A stretch of DNA of 64,000 nt from Blastomyces gilchristii SLH14081 (lineage: Eukaryota > Ascomycota > Eurotiomycetes > Onygenales > Ajellomycetaceae), in contig NW_003101676.1 in assembly GCF_000003855.2 (NCBI RefSeq), positions 381,127 through 445,126 on the forward strand, read 5' to 3'. Positions 12,496 through 25,415 of this stretch are shown here, one piece after another. Made by a program: the position numbers and the translations under genes. The notes below the pieces were generated by a model. It had not been told where the DNA came from. It saw only the letters and a list, made by a program, of their open reading frames with translations, and ran no database searches. Every line of letters begins with the position of its first letter. Within the stretch, counting starts at the first letter, position 1.

Positions 12496-15060
12496 TATTA
12501 TTATTATTATTATTATTCTTCAATTATAGATGTATACAGTCAGAGACTATGACATCTACCTGAGAATCTTTAGTTCTCAGGGTTTTTCCTATATCTGTAA
12601 AGTTAACTATTATACATTCATCAATTTCAGATATGCAAAATCAGAAAATTTCAGCTCAGAATACAAAAACTGTTTACAAATTACAGTGTCTTAACATCTT
12701 CTGATACTTTAAAATCATTTGACAATATCATGACAAAGGAAAAAAGAACACAGTCTTAAAGATAGACACATTAAATAGATAGATAGAAAGGAATTGAAAG
12801 AAAAAGATAAAGTAAAGAGAGACTGTAACAAAACAAATTATTAAAAGATAGTATATAGCTGTTTTAACAGACTATATCTGATTGATTTCCTCCTCTTCAT
12901 ATTCAGATATTGCTGAATTTAGTCATTTTCTTGTAGCTACTTGAGTTTCTGATAGAAAGTCTATTAAGCATTTAATTCCTGTCTCAGTTGAGAATAAGAA
13001 TCTCATATTTAATTGATTTAGATCATACTTCTCTGTCAATCTGACTCTGAGACTATTGTATAATGCACAGTGCATTACAATATACTCAGAATTCTTATTT
13101 GCATTACAGGATGAGTATTTTATTGAATGAAATCTATCATCAAATCTTTGTATATAAGATTTGAAATAGCCATGTTCTAGTTTCAGCTGTATTATAGATG
13201 AGAATATTTTCTTTTTATATTTAATTGAACAAGATTTTCACTTGGGTTTCATTTCAAATCTTGAATAATGTATACTCTTCTTTTGTTTCTGCCAGCTTTC
13301 ATTTCACTTGTCTAAACAAGATTCTTTTATTCTTCTCTTTATAAAAGACCAGGATATAATTTTTTGAATAGATCTGCTTAATTCTGCACTCTTTTTTACA
13401 GCTGATTCAGCCAATTCATTGTCATGAATATTCATATGAGCAGGAACTCAGTGTAGATGAATTATCCACTTTAATATTCTTCTATTTTGAATTTTTAAAA
13501 CAGAGTTTAAGATCAGTTCAAGATTCATTTAATTATTATGAATCTGACTATTTCTAAGTCTTTTTAAAGCAGTTTGACTATCAGAGAATATTCATATCTC
13601 TTTTAAACTATTTTCTCTTTTATAAGATTTTATTTCAATGAGTTTGAAAGCTTTCACTATTATAAATAGTTCAGTATCAAAGACTTCAGATTCACAGTCT
13701 AAATTTCAGAAATCTGAGATAAAATTGATATTATCTTCAATATAAGTAATGCCTGTGTCTAATCTATTCAAATTCTCATTTTTTGAGTCATCTGAATTAA
13801 TCAGAATAAAGTCTTCTATAATAATTGTAGAAATTCTCTTCAAATGCTGTTCATATTCTTTCTCTTTAGATAGTTTACTTATTTATAAGTCTATAAGAGA
13901 TTCAAGCTTTTCTCTTCAGAGAGATATCTTCTCATGATCAACTTTTTCAATATTTAAAGAAGAAAATTAATCTTTAATCAGTGAGTATAGTCTGTATAGT
14001 TAAGAAGATATTTTGTTTGAAGAATTATTTTCATTTCAATTAAGAAATCTATTTTAATCTAGTTTATTTTCAGAGCTAACTGATAGAAATAAAGAAGAGA
14101 CTCTTTCTCTGATTATATAATTTGAGCTCATCTTATAACTCTCAGAGTATAGTTTATACAGGCCTTTTCAAATCTAATAGCAGAAGAAGGAATTGAAGCT
14201 TCAATTTTCATTGCTTTAATAGAAGATGATTTGAATGCTCTCAGAATTCTTCTCAAAGCTCTGTTTTACAGACTTTGAAAGAGTTCAGTGAAATTCTCAT
14301 GATTATTTCATCAAACTTGAACTTCATAATCAGCTACTGAGGTAATACAGGCTGTATATAACTGTCTCATAGTCTGGAAGGATAGACCTCTCTCTGTATT
14401 TGATAGTCTGATTATGTTGTTCAATAGTCTTTCTGCCTTGACAGTTCTTTGTTGAATGTGATATTTAAAATTCAACTTGGAGTTTAACCATACTTTTAAT
14501 CATTTGACATTTACACTGGGTTTAATCTCTCTATTTAAAAGAGTTAGAGATAGTTCTTTCTCATTGAATCTAGAAAGAAAATGAATTAACTCAGCTTTAT
14601 TCATATCAAATTAAATTTGATTGATATCTACTCTAACAAAGATTTTCTTTGCAGCTTCTTCAATCACTTTCAAATTCTCTTTGATAGTTTTTGAGCTGTA
14701 GACTAGACCAATATCATTCATATATCTCAGAGATTGCACTATTCTCATATTTCTATTTTTGAATAGATATGCAGTGTATATTGCAAATAGAATGAGTGAG
14801 ATTGAAGATTCTTGCAGTACTTCTATTTTTATCTCAGTCTTGTCTTGTTTCATTTCATCAAAGAAAAGTTATATGATTCTTTTAGACATAAAACAGTTAA
14901 CTCATTTTATTAGAGAAAGTGGCAGTTTTAACATCTTCAAAGTCTGAATTAACTTTGGCTTTGAAACATGATCAAATGCTTCTTTTATATCAATAAAAAC
15001 TGCAGTTGAGACCAGATCTTCATGCTTTGCTCTTTAAATATCATGAATAACTGAGAGAAC
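12496..15060 (-). mobile_element. LINE gamma, 5'-truncated Tad-like non-LTR retrotransposon
   Basis: Flanked by the 13-base duplication AGTCTCTCTCTAT (12483-12495 and 15061-15073); the uninterrupted site is in alpha near 17.91 kb. The 3' end is a TAA-repeat tail (TTA on the plus strand, from 12494). Reading minus, the copy starts inside the reverse transcriptase and runs through RNase H to the 3' UTR. A relic at 14611-14853 shows LQESSISLILFAIYTAYLF and YMNDIGLVYSSKTIKENL, where YMND replaces YxDD. It matches LINE beta (30.9-31.3 and 31.8-48.9 kb) without beta's insertions, so it supplies the empty sites for them. Confidence 0.9.
14611..14853 (-). pseudogene. Reverse transcriptase fragment of LINE gamma
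   Basis: An 80-codon remnant of a LINE RT covering the motif around ISLILF and the catalytic loop (YMND in place of YxDD), followed by SKTIKENLKVIEEAAKKIF. It is nearly identical in layout to 31080-31298 of LINE beta. Its downstream sequence reads straight through the point where beta holds the solo LTR (31299-31831). Confidence 0.85.
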
Positions 15061-15073
15061 AGTCTCTCTCTAT

Positions 15074-16287
15074 AAGCATGTATTTTTATTGAGAGAGTAA
15101 CAGATTCAGATGTCATCTTTAAAACTCTTAAGAAGACTGTTACTGACTCTGTCTGTAACTTCTTAAATTTCTATTTTAATTTATCTAAACAGTTTGTGTA
15201 GAGATATTCTGATTTTCAATAGATAAAGCAGAGATTCTGTTTTTTAATCACTCTATTATATACTCTATTTATAGAAGCTTATGCAGCTCTCTCTCTCTGC
15301 TTAGTAGTGAGATATGAATCTCTCTGTATCTTATCATCTTTTCTCTGTAAATCTATTCGCTGTTATTCTAGTTCTTACAGAGTTGATTAATGATTCACTC
15401 GCTATAAATCTATAACTCTTATAGTAATCTGTAAGTGATGAATGAGAGTTATCAATTTCTTCAGAGTCAAGAACTTAGAGTCTTACTTAATAAGTGTATT
15501 TTACATATTTTTATTCAGTCTCTTTATAAATATCATTATTCAGATCTTGTTTCAGAACTCTGTTTTCACAGATCTCAATTCACATCATAATTTTATAAAG
15601 TACTGTAAGTAGTCTTTATTAGATTTCTTATCTCTTTTTCTAATATTGATAATTATAGCTTAGATATTCTCTGTTTAGCTTATAAATCTCTTAACTTATT
15701 CTCTAGATAGGTTTTAAGAACAGATCAGTGAAATCTCTTATAATCATTCTCTATATAATTCAGTTAGTTCTTGACTTCAGTATAGTAGAGATCTGTTATT
15801 ATATAGATAATAGCTTTTTCATCTTTTATATCACACAGTTAAGCTTGTAAGTCAATTTCAAATACAAACTGGTAAAAGCTTTTATAGATTGTGATTTGAT
15901 AGAAGATCTTAAGTGATTATAACTTAAGAAAGTTTCTTTTCAGTTCACAGTTATCTCTGAAGATTATGTCTAGAGACTCAGTTTAAGAGTGTTTACAGAC
16001 AGTAAGCATTTCTTATAGAACAATAGCTTAATTCTATAAGAGATACTCAAGAATGTTCTTCACTAAGATTAATTTATTTATAAATTCAGAGAGTTTCTCT
16101 GTCACAGATATAGAGAATGATGTTCTCTGAGTGATTGATAAGCTCTCTAAGACTTCTTTTATAGAGATTATTTATAGTTTAGATAACTGCTTCTAAGTGT
16201 CTGTAGTAAAGTTTACAGAGATTGAAGCATGCAAGTTTCTAGTTCTTTCAGTTATAATAGACAGTTGCTAACTGACAGAGCTTGAAA
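15074..16287 (-). pseudogene. gag region of element E
   Basis: Internal sequence between E's 5' LTR and LINE gamma. It aligns along its length with alpha segments at about 17.9-18.35, 19.44-20.01 and 25.77-26.03 kb. It lies where gag is expected, but mutation has left no domain I can name. The uninterrupted stretch near 16.05-16.09 kb is the empty counterpart of the site where C entered alpha. Confidence 0.6.
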
Positions 16288-16545
16288 TATAAGAATAAGT
16301 ACTCATAGATGATTATTCAGGTGTTTGCAGCTTGACATGATATATACTATTAACTACTAGAAGTATTCACAGTAGAAAGATAAAATATAGAAGTTAAATA
16401 TATAATAGTATTTAAGCTGAGTTATGAATAGTAGTTATGAACTTCAGTCTATATAGTTGTATGTAGCCAAGAGCTGCTAACTCTATTAGTTATATGAGAG
16501 ATAGAAATAGAGGTAATAAATCCATGAGAAGCGGGATTTCTTACA
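16288..16545 (-). repeat. 5' LTR of element E (258 bp)
   Basis: Left terminus reads TATAAG where the ancestral form is TGTAAG; right terminus is TTACA. It matches 1020-1277 and the alpha LTR at 26030-26287 in length. Just left of it (16279-16286) is AGCTTGAA, the primer-site candidate discussed for the alpha LTR. Confidence 0.9.
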
Positions 16546-16778
16546 AATACTGTAGAAATATTAGTCAAATCAAAAGATATCATTAGATATTCAAATAATT
16601 TCAGTGCAGTTTTAAAGACAGTCTTTTATTTATCTTCAGACTATATTTACAGCTGTGTATATATATTGATTATATTCAGTTGTATGAATATAACAGCTTT
16701 TATAAGACAGATAATCACATTCTTAATCAGAGATAGAAAATAGCAACTCTTTATAGTCTTGAAGTTTAGATTATAGTA

Positions 16779-17148
16779 TTATTATTATTATTATTCTTTC
16801 ATTATACTCATATGCAAGTGGAGCTTATGATGAGTTCTTGTATGATGTTAAATACAGATCAAGTGTTGATTATACAGGAGGAAATACAGGTGTTGAGATC
16901 ATGGCAAGATAACAAGAACATAGAAAAATACAAAGAAGTAACAATTAGATACATGCGATAATAACTTCTCAGCTCAGGAACATAGAGCAATTCATTGAAG
17001 TGATTTGTACACCTCTGTATTTATTAGAAACATGAGATGCTTGAGTTCCGGATTTAAGGTATCCCCTGCGGGTTTCAAACCTACATGTCTTGATTTCCCA
17101 TGCCAAGGCACTATCAGATGGCCACATTAATCATTCAGCCACTGAGAC
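16779..17148 (-). mobile_element. tRNA-headed SINE, copy 1
   Basis: A 370-bp retroposon in alpha, flanked by the 14-base duplication TTTAGATTATAGTA (16765-16778 and 17149-17162). Read minus, it starts with a tRNA-like head: a box A-like TGGCTGAATGATTA, then a box B-like GGTTTGAAACC about 60 bases on. An unrelated body and a short TAA-repeat tail follow. Copy 2 is at 63522-63897. tRNA-derived SINEs are copied by RNA polymerase III and mobilised by a partner LINE; the shared TAA-type tail suggests the LINE of this window. Confidence 0.85.
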
Positions 17149-18358
17149 TTTAGATTATAGTAGTTTATATACAATCTGAGATCTTCATTCTTCTTTTTTT
17201 ATAAATATTACAGAGACTTTCATAAAGATCTGTAAAGATTGAATGAAGTCATTCTTGAAATTCTTCTTTATACAAGGCTGTAAGACCTCTGTCTTATAGT
17301 AAGAAAGCTTATAGATTAATTCTTAGAAGAGTTTCTATTCTTCTATTAAATCTATTATTAGATTCTTCTCATAGTAAGATAAAAGCTCAGCTATCTTAAC
17401 TGAATTAAATATCTCTGTAAGATCTTGATATTTCTCTAATATCTGAAGCGCAGTTTTCATGACTGTGAAGTTCTCAGATATTTATAAAGTTATTATATAT
17501 ATAGACTTATCTTCTCTAATCAACTCTACAGTATTAACTGATTCTATCTTTATAATTAAGTCTGTCAACACTGAATAAAATTTTAAACCTGACATATAGA
17601 CAGCTATATACAGATTATATCTTTAAAGTTATACAAGTCTTAAGTACATATTATCTGTGATATCTATAATAATTACAGTTTCTGTAAATCTTCTTCAGAT
17701 TTCAGAGAGATCTTATAATTCAAAGATAGCTTTTATAAGTCTCTTAGTTCTCAGATCTGAGTTCTCTCACTCTGCTTATTATAAGAGCAGATTCTCAGTT
17801 TTCATCACTTAGTTTATTTACTCTGTGAGCTTTAGAAATACTACAGTGATCTGAGATTCTGAGTTCATTAATTCTTCTTATACTGATAGAATAGTAGTAT
17901 TACAGTATAGTCTCTCTCTATAAGCATGTATTTTCATTAAAAGAGTAACAGATTCAGATATCAGCTTCAAGACTCTTAAGAAGACTATTACTGACTCTGT
18001 TCATAACTTCTTAAATTTCTATTTTAATTTATTCAGACAGTTTATACAGAGATATTCTGATTTAGAATAGATAAAGCAGAGTCTCTTTTTCTTAATCTCT
18101 CTATTATACACTCTGTTTATAGAAGCTTGTAAAGCTTTCTCTCTCTACTTAGCAGTCAGATATAAATCTCTCTATATCTTATTATCTTTGATTAGTAAAT
18201 CTGTTCTCTATTACTCTGACTCTTACAGAACTAATCAGTGATTCACTCTTTATAAGTATGTAACTCTTACAGTGATCTGTAGATAATATATAAAAGTTAT
18301 AAGTTTCTTCAGAGTTAAAAGTGTAGAGTCTTACTCAATAAGCTGATTCTATATATCT

Positions 18359-19433
18359 ATATTATTATTATTATTATTCTTCAATTATAGATGTATACAG
18401 TCAGAGACTATAACATCTATCTGAGAACTTTTAGTTCTCAGAGTTTTTTCTATATCTGTAAAGTTAACTATTATACATTCATCAATTTCAGATATATAAA
18501 ATCAGAAAATTCCAGTCTAGAATATAAAAACTGTTTATAAATTACAGTATTTTAACATCTTCTGATACTTTGAAATTATTTAACAATATCATGATGAAAG
18601 AAAAGAGAACACAGTCTTAAAGATAGACATAATAAATAGATAGATAGAAAAGAATTGCAAGAAAAAGATAAAGTAAAGAGAGATCTACAGAATAAGATCT
18701 CTGCAGTTTACATCTTAAGCTATATACATATTTTAATATTCTATATAATCAACTGCTGTCTCTGTTCTCTTAAGTCTGCTTCAGAAATTATCATTTTCTC
18801 TAAAGAGCTGCTGCTCAGCTAGCTTCTATAACTAGCTTACTTATAAGTGAGATTCTTACTAAGAATAACATCAGAGCTACTCAATTCTAGTTAAGTCTCT
18901 AATCTTTCAGCTGTCAATCTCAGTATTTCAGCCTATCAATTGACTGTCACAGTCTTGCTTACACTAATTATCTATTAAGAGCACCTAGATCTCATCTTAT
19001 CTAGATTCTTGCTACATCTGAGATGTTCTAATCAGATAGTTTTTAAATATCAATTCTCTGAAAGTGAGTATCTAGAGTGAGAGAGATAAAACCTGGCCAG
19101 TTAATCTTGATAATGATTCACTATTCTGCAGACACTCTAAATCTTAATCACTCTAGTACTGATCTAACTTGAAACATCTGAAGAGCTGTTAATTCTAAGA
19201 TCAGTGAGAATTAGTGTCTGAGAATCTCTGAAGTGAATATCTTAAGCTTGACAATGATTCACTATAGTGCATTCAGAGATCTTTGATACTGTTTTATAAC
19301 TTAACAGTGAAAGCTGTGATTAAGATGACTCTTGCAGGGTTTGAATCTGCCCTCTCTTGATATTCATTCTCTGAGAGAAAGGCCGCTAATTGAGACTCTG
19401 TGATAGTGTAGTTAATCACTATGCCACTGAGTC
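18359..19433 (-). mobile_element. Chimeric retroposon: tRNA-like head, unknown body, LINE 3' tail
   Basis: One 1,075-bp insertion in alpha, flanked by TCTATATATCT (18348-18358 and 19434-19444). Read minus, it begins with a tRNA-like head (about 19433-19325; box A-like TGGCATAGTGATTA, box B-like GATTCAAACCC). It continues with about 640 bp of unrecognised sequence and ends in about 320 bp (18681 down to 18359) matching the 3' UTR and TAA tail of LINEs beta and gamma. One TSD pair encloses everything, so this is one unit and not a tRNA next to a LINE. Its head differs from the other SINE family. Confidence 0.8.
19102..19278. repeat. Degenerate internal direct repeat in the chimeric retroposon
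   Basis: Two related segments about 132 bp apart (near 19108-19128 and 19240-19265), both containing ATGATTCACTAT preceded by CTTGA. They suggest that the unknown body contains a diverged duplication. Confidence 0.45.
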
Positions 19434-20011
19434 TCTATATATCTTTATTCAGTCTCTTTATAAACATCATTATTCAGGTCTTATTTCAGAGCTCTGTTTT
19501 CACAGATCTTAATTTATATTATAATTTTATAAAGTATGATAAGTAATCTTCATCACATTTCTCATCTCTTTTTCTAATATTAGTGATCACAGTTCAGATG
19601 TTCTCTATTTAGCTTATAAAGTTTCTTAACTTAATCTCTAAATAGATCTTGAGAATGAATCAGCAGAATCTCTCATAATTATTCTCTAGATAATTCAGTC
19701 AATTCTTGACTTTAGTGTAGTAAAGATCTGTTATTATAGAGATAATAGCTTCTTCATCTTTTATATCACACAGTTAAGCTTGTAAGTCAGTTTCAAATAC
19801 AAACTTGTAAAAGCTTTTATAGATTGTAGTTTGATAGATAATCTTAAGTAATTATAGCTTAAGAAAGTTTCTTTTTAATTTACAGTTATCTCTGAAGATT
19901 ATATCTATAAACTCAGTTCAAAAGTGTTTACAGACAGTAAACATTTCTTATAGAAAAATAACTTAATTCTGTAAGAGATACTCAAGAATGTTCTTCACTA
20001 AAATTGATTTA

Positions 20012-20366
20012 TGTAAGAGGTCTACGCCGAATAGATCAGTATAATATTGATAGGTCTTATATAACAAAGATAAAAATGTTAAAGAAGGAAAGAAAGAGAA
20101 AGTGAGAATTGATGATCAAGGTGAATATTTATACATGTATGTGATGATGTATGTGGTGGAGTTTCAGAGTGAAAGAATATACGCGCGTTCATAGCAGCCG
20201 AGGATCAGTGATTGGAAATGATCAAGAATCAGAGTGTATGTTACACGCGTTTGTAGTGGCTGAGGATCGGCGATCGGAAATGGCCGAGAATCAGTGATCA
20301 GAAATGGAAGAATCTATGAAGTGTAATGAAATAGTCTATATAATTGATCAGGCGCAGCCTGTCACA
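20012..20366 (-). repeat. 3' LTR of element C (355 bp)
   Basis: Starts TGTAAGAGG and ends GTCACA on the plus strand. Next to it (20367-20385) the minus strand has the purine tract GAAGAAGGGGGC and TAA, as in element A. The U3 part keeps several CpGs and the 24-bp repeat units described for the other LTR. Confidence 0.93.
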
Positions 20367-23300
20367 TTAGCCCCCTTCTTCCAGAAGCAGTTCTCATCAG
20401 TCAAGAACTGCTGTTTCAGATAATACAGAACTCAGAGTTCAGATCAGTTAATTATAACTGACTTATTTCATGAGATATTATCAGCTACAGCTGTGAAGTC
20501 TCTTATCAAGAATATTCTCAATCTCTCACTCAAGCTCATTATCTTCTTCTATAATGTCTGATGACTGTCAGTCAGAAGTCAGCTGAGAAGAGAATGAATC
20601 AGTGATAACATAGCAGAGTAAGCTTATATGAAATATATTATAAATCTCTGATAATGTATTAAGACAGATGTTATAACTATCTAGAACTTCTATCACTTTA
20701 TATCTAATATAATGATAATCTAGTATATAAGATGAATATGTGATTCATATATTCTTAAGATTTAATTATATCAGATCTTCTATCTTATATTATTTAGTGA
20801 GATCTTGATAAACATTGATTTGATTCTCTTAATCTTGTTTCACAGTTATTATAAAGATCTCTACTTAATCACAGATATTTTGAAGCTTTATTACTATATT
20901 ATCAGTGATCTGAATTGAACTATAGAGATTTAATATAAACTGTATAATCTTTAGAAGATTTAACACTTTCATGTAATATCTATATATAAGAAAGAACAGA
21001 CTTATATCTATTAAAATAGTATCTTGACTGTTAATAGCAATCTCTGTATATAGAAGAAGATTATATTAATTATCTTATAAGTAATTACAGAACTTATGAA
21101 GATAATTCTTTATAATCTGAATTATCTATTCTGATATATCATCAGTCTCAGAGTGATAGATAGTTAACAGATAATATATAATCTTGAGAACTTGACAGAT
21201 TCTAGTTCAGAGAGTGTTTATAAATTAACAGCTCTGATCTGATACTATAAATCTTGATAATTCATATATCTGATAGAACAGACTCTGTAGAAAAGCTTCA
21301 GTAACTTATTCAGTATTTATCTTATTATAAGATTTTAATATTATATCTTTACTCAATTAATTTATAATGATTAGAATGTTTCTATAACTCTTACTCTCAG
21401 ATAGATTGATAGTAAAGTTAATTACTACATCTCACTAGATTCTATTAGAAATATTAAGTGATTTTAGTAGATCTTTTCTACAGTTCTTTTATAAAATAAG
21501 GAAAGAATAGTAATTACAGTTTCAGATGAAGTATCTGATACTGTTTAATATCTCAGATTAATAGAACTCTCAGAAGATTATTCTATACAGTTATTCATAA
21601 TCTGAATAATCAGTTATACATGAATTATACATCTCTTACATTATTCAGATGTGTAAGAGTTCAGAGTGAGAGACTTAGTATTATTTATAAAATTATAGAG
21701 TGTTATTATCATTGATTAAATATTCTGAGATGTCAGTTCTTACATGTAATTCTGGAAGAAATCAGAATACTTCTTATTATACTGCTTCAGTGAGTGTTTG
21801 AAGAAGTTTATTAGTTTAAGCTGCTGTATATCATAGCTTATCTATTATAGGTTTAAGAGAAGTTGAGATATCAGTGATAGTTCTAATTAGAGAAGCATGT
21901 ATAGTGCTGTGAGCTGTTTCATCTTGATTAACTAGTATCTTTGAATTCAAGAGCTGATACTCTCAGTTCATTCAGTGAGTATCTGTTACATTGAATAATA
22001 TATTCTGCTCTTGGTATAAGAGAGCATCTGTCATTAAGTTCTAGCTGCTAGAATAATAGTGTATTATAAAATGAAAGCAGCTTAAGAACTCAGATTATTA
22101 TATCTATTATTCAGTAAGTTTATAGATAGTTATAAAGTATTTAAGATTCTTATAATCTGTAACTATCTCAAATTCAGAGATACTTTGAAGTTCAGAGTCT
22201 CATTCTTCTAAATAATGTATAATATAAGAAGTTTCTTATTATAGATCTTATAATTGTATTCAGTGAGACTCAGTTTCTTAGATATAAAAATATATAATTA
22301 TAGAACATCTTTATTATCATATTACAATATCACTTCTTCTATTATATAGTCAGAGAAAGCAGCTTCAATAACTGTCTTATAATCAGAATCAAATGTTATT
22401 AGTAGAGAGATATTAATGAATATCTTCTTTATCTGTATAAATGCAGCTTCAGTGTTCACTGATCATTGAAATACTGAGTCTTTCTTAGTGAGATCTATAA
22501 GTGATCTCATAATATCTGAGAAGTTTTGTATAAATCACTGATAGAAGTTAGTAAATTCAATGAAGCTTTATATATCTTTCACAGTATACAGAGCTTTTTA
22601 TTCAAGAATCACAGAGACTTTCTCAGAATTCATTTGAATTCTCTTATTAACTTCTATAATAAAACTCAGATACTTAATACTCTTGACTTTAAAATTATAC
22701 TTATTAATATCTATTAAATAGTTCTACTTCTTATAACTATTGTAATATCTTTCATATATATTCTTAATATTCTTTTCTGAATTCATTAATGAAGATGAGA
22801 ATGTTATCTAAATAAGTAGATACAAACTTATTAAGAAAATCTCAGAGTACTCAGTTGATATACTTCTGAAATATACTAAGAGTGTTAGTCAGCTCAAAGA
22901 GTGTGACTATTCATTCAAAGAGATTATAATATGTTTGAAATACTGTAAGCTATTCATCTTCTTCAGTGATATGAATCTTATAAAACACAGTAATAACATC
23001 TAGCTTTATAAATCATTGAGCTCATCTGATCTGTGCTAGGATTTTATTGATAAGAGATAAGAAATATTGATCTTTCTTTGTCAATCTGTTCAGATCTCAG
23101 TAGTTCACACAGAATTGAAGTTCTTTATCTGATTTCTTTATAAAGAGAATAGAGACTGCAGTGAAAGAGTTGCTAATATGTATGAATTCTTTATTTAACA
23201 GATTATTGAGTGTCTTTTGAAGAAGAAGAAGTTCATTTCAGAACATATTATAAAGAGAATCTTATAATAGTTTGAAGTTCTTATCATTCTTTTTCTCTAA

Positions 23301-25415
23301 CTTGATACTGTGATTCACTTCAGAATCTCATAAGAGAGATATATTTATAATATTATCTTATTAGAAGACATCTAGATATTTATAATATTATTAAGAAAGT
23401 TTTGTATGAGAATCTGTTATTATAATATAAGATAACTTTTCTAGAGTCTTTTTAATATTGATCAGACTGATAAAATAGATTGATATATAATTCTACTATC
23501 AGTGAACTTGTCAGTGACTCTGTTAATAATTTTAATAATGACTTCTTTTTTAGAGTATTTCATAAGTATTGACAGAGATCTGTGTAAGATTCATGATCTT
23601 GTGAATATCATCTTCATGAATTCTATTATTATTAGAGAATATCAAGCTTCTGTTTTAAGTATTCAGTAAGATATCTTATTCAGATAGTCAGATAAGTTCT
23701 AACATAAGATTATAATCAAGATTATCAACTTCATATGTGTAGGTATCTTCACATTGATATTCTCTTATATCTATGTTTAGTTTCACTATATAATGAGTAC
23801 AAACATCTTTCAAATCATCAAATTCTGTGAGAAGTCAAGGTTTTGATAAAGAGATATACTGAAGATTATAATATCTTACAACTGAAGATTTTATTATTGT
23901 ATAGTGATATAGATCACTGTCTATTATAGCTTTTATATTATATATATTATCAATCACAGTAGATATAAGAATTGCATTCATTATTCTCTTCTCTTCAAAT
24001 TATTATTATCTGATCTCTTCAAGCTTCTGTTTATAAATTTGAATAGAAGCTAATCTTTTCTCTGTTTCACTGAGACATTCTTATAGTTATTCTCTGAATC
24101 TTTCTCTAATGTAAAGTGATTAGTGTGGACAGACACTGATCTTTCTCTTAAGTGTGAAGACACATAGATTGATCAGCAGTTGAAAGCAATGTGTTCTGAT
24201 TAATTACAGTTGATGCACACTTTATATTGACATTAATTGATGACTTCTTCAGAAGTGATCTCAGAGACTCAGAAGCCTGTTTAAACAGCAGAAACTCTTG
24301 CTTATGTATAGATATTTAAATCTATTCAGTTCATGATCTCTGCATCATTATTCTTCAGTGCAGGTGTATAAGTGACTGATATATAATATCTTCTGTCACT
24401 GTTCTGTATACTCTTAAGCTTGATAAGATGATCATTCAATATCTGAAGCTGTGTGCAGAAGTCTTCATAAATCTGATCTTTGTCTACACTTACAAGAGTC
24501 TGTAAGAGTTTGAAAGTCAATGTCTTCTTGAGTATGCTAATCTTCATTTAATTCTCTCAAGATTGATCACCTGCTTCAAGAATCTTGATATTGAAGTCAG
24601 GAATAAATGTTATAAGAGAAGTGTTTCTCTATTAAATACTCTGTAATCAATCTAATACTTTCTGTTACATGGCAGTGTCTTGAAACAGAATATCAAGATA
24701 TCTCATGATATTATCAGATATTCACAATGCTGGTTCACATGCTTTCATTTATAAATGAAACTTCTGTTTCACATGATCTTTTAATTGTTAATTGATATAT
24801 CAATCTTGATTAATTAATAAACTGATGAAATCTTTATCTACACTCAGTTTCACAAGCATTTCCATCCTTTATGATGAGTAGAGAGTGAGATTGAAAGCAT
24901 TGAAATATGTAGAAGCATCTAAGCATTCTTTCAGTACTTTTATATTTGATTCTGTAGATGTTGAAATTGCATGAATTAATTGTTGAATCTCTTTATATTG
25001 AAGTTATTGAGTTACATGCATATCAGCTATTTATTATTATTATAATTTCAATATTGCTTAAAGTCACTGTGACATCATGTCTATGCTGTATTTGAGAGTT
25101 TCATATTATTATTAGACATGATTATATCAATTATCAGATGTATAATATCTATGAAATCTGAAGAAGTGTAATGTATTCTCATATATCTGAGTGTCAGAAC
25201 TCTCAGGTCTTTCACTGACATTCTCTTATAAGATCTTATTCTCTTCATAAGATCTTATTATGAGGCCAGAGTAACTGGTGAGCAAGCTTCTATCTGAAGA
25301 CTCAGTGTCTGCTTAACTGTTTGACTGTTTCTCTATTTCTTACATGTTGTTACACATTCAGATATCTCTTGATAAACAATTGTTTCTAATAAGAAGATGA
25401 TGAACATTTTTATAG
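20367..25415 (-). pseudogene. gag-pol pseudogene of element C
   Basis: A mutated gag-pol on the minus strand. A gag piece at 24326-24547 (MKISILKKTLTFKLLQTL...) parallels the same part of A. The RT loop, read minus near 22.8 kb, is YLDNILIF, the same Asp-to-Asn change seen in A. Integrase and a chromodomain-like end follow toward 20.38 kb. A and C share domain order and the pol stop abutting the LTR but differ at many transition sites, so each was mutated independently. Confidence 0.88.

Larger units (their letters stand above)
1020..16545 (-). mobile_element. Ty3 chromovirus E, inserted in alpha and interrupted by A and a LINE
   Basis: Bounded by 258-bp LTRs (1020-1277 and 16288-16545) and by AATAC at 1015-1019 and 16546-16550. 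Removing E plus one AATAC rejoins alpha into a sequence matching the uninterrupted paralogue near 11.49-11.53 kb. Without element A (1739-7331) and LINE gamma (12496-15060) it is about 7.35 kb. Read on the minus strand the order is LTR, gag region (from 16287), reverse transcriptase and RNase H (about 12.05-10.45 kb), integrase (about 10.15-9.3 kb), chromodomain-like end (about 9.0-8.8 kb), about 2 kb of non-recognised 3' sequence, polypurine tract, LTR. All frames carry many stops. Confidence 0.9.

Noticed and set aside
17040..17148. Functional tRNA gene
   Set aside because: Box A/B-like elements are present, but the segment is the mutated head of a 370-bp SINE with a target duplicate and a second copy; no intact cloverleaf.
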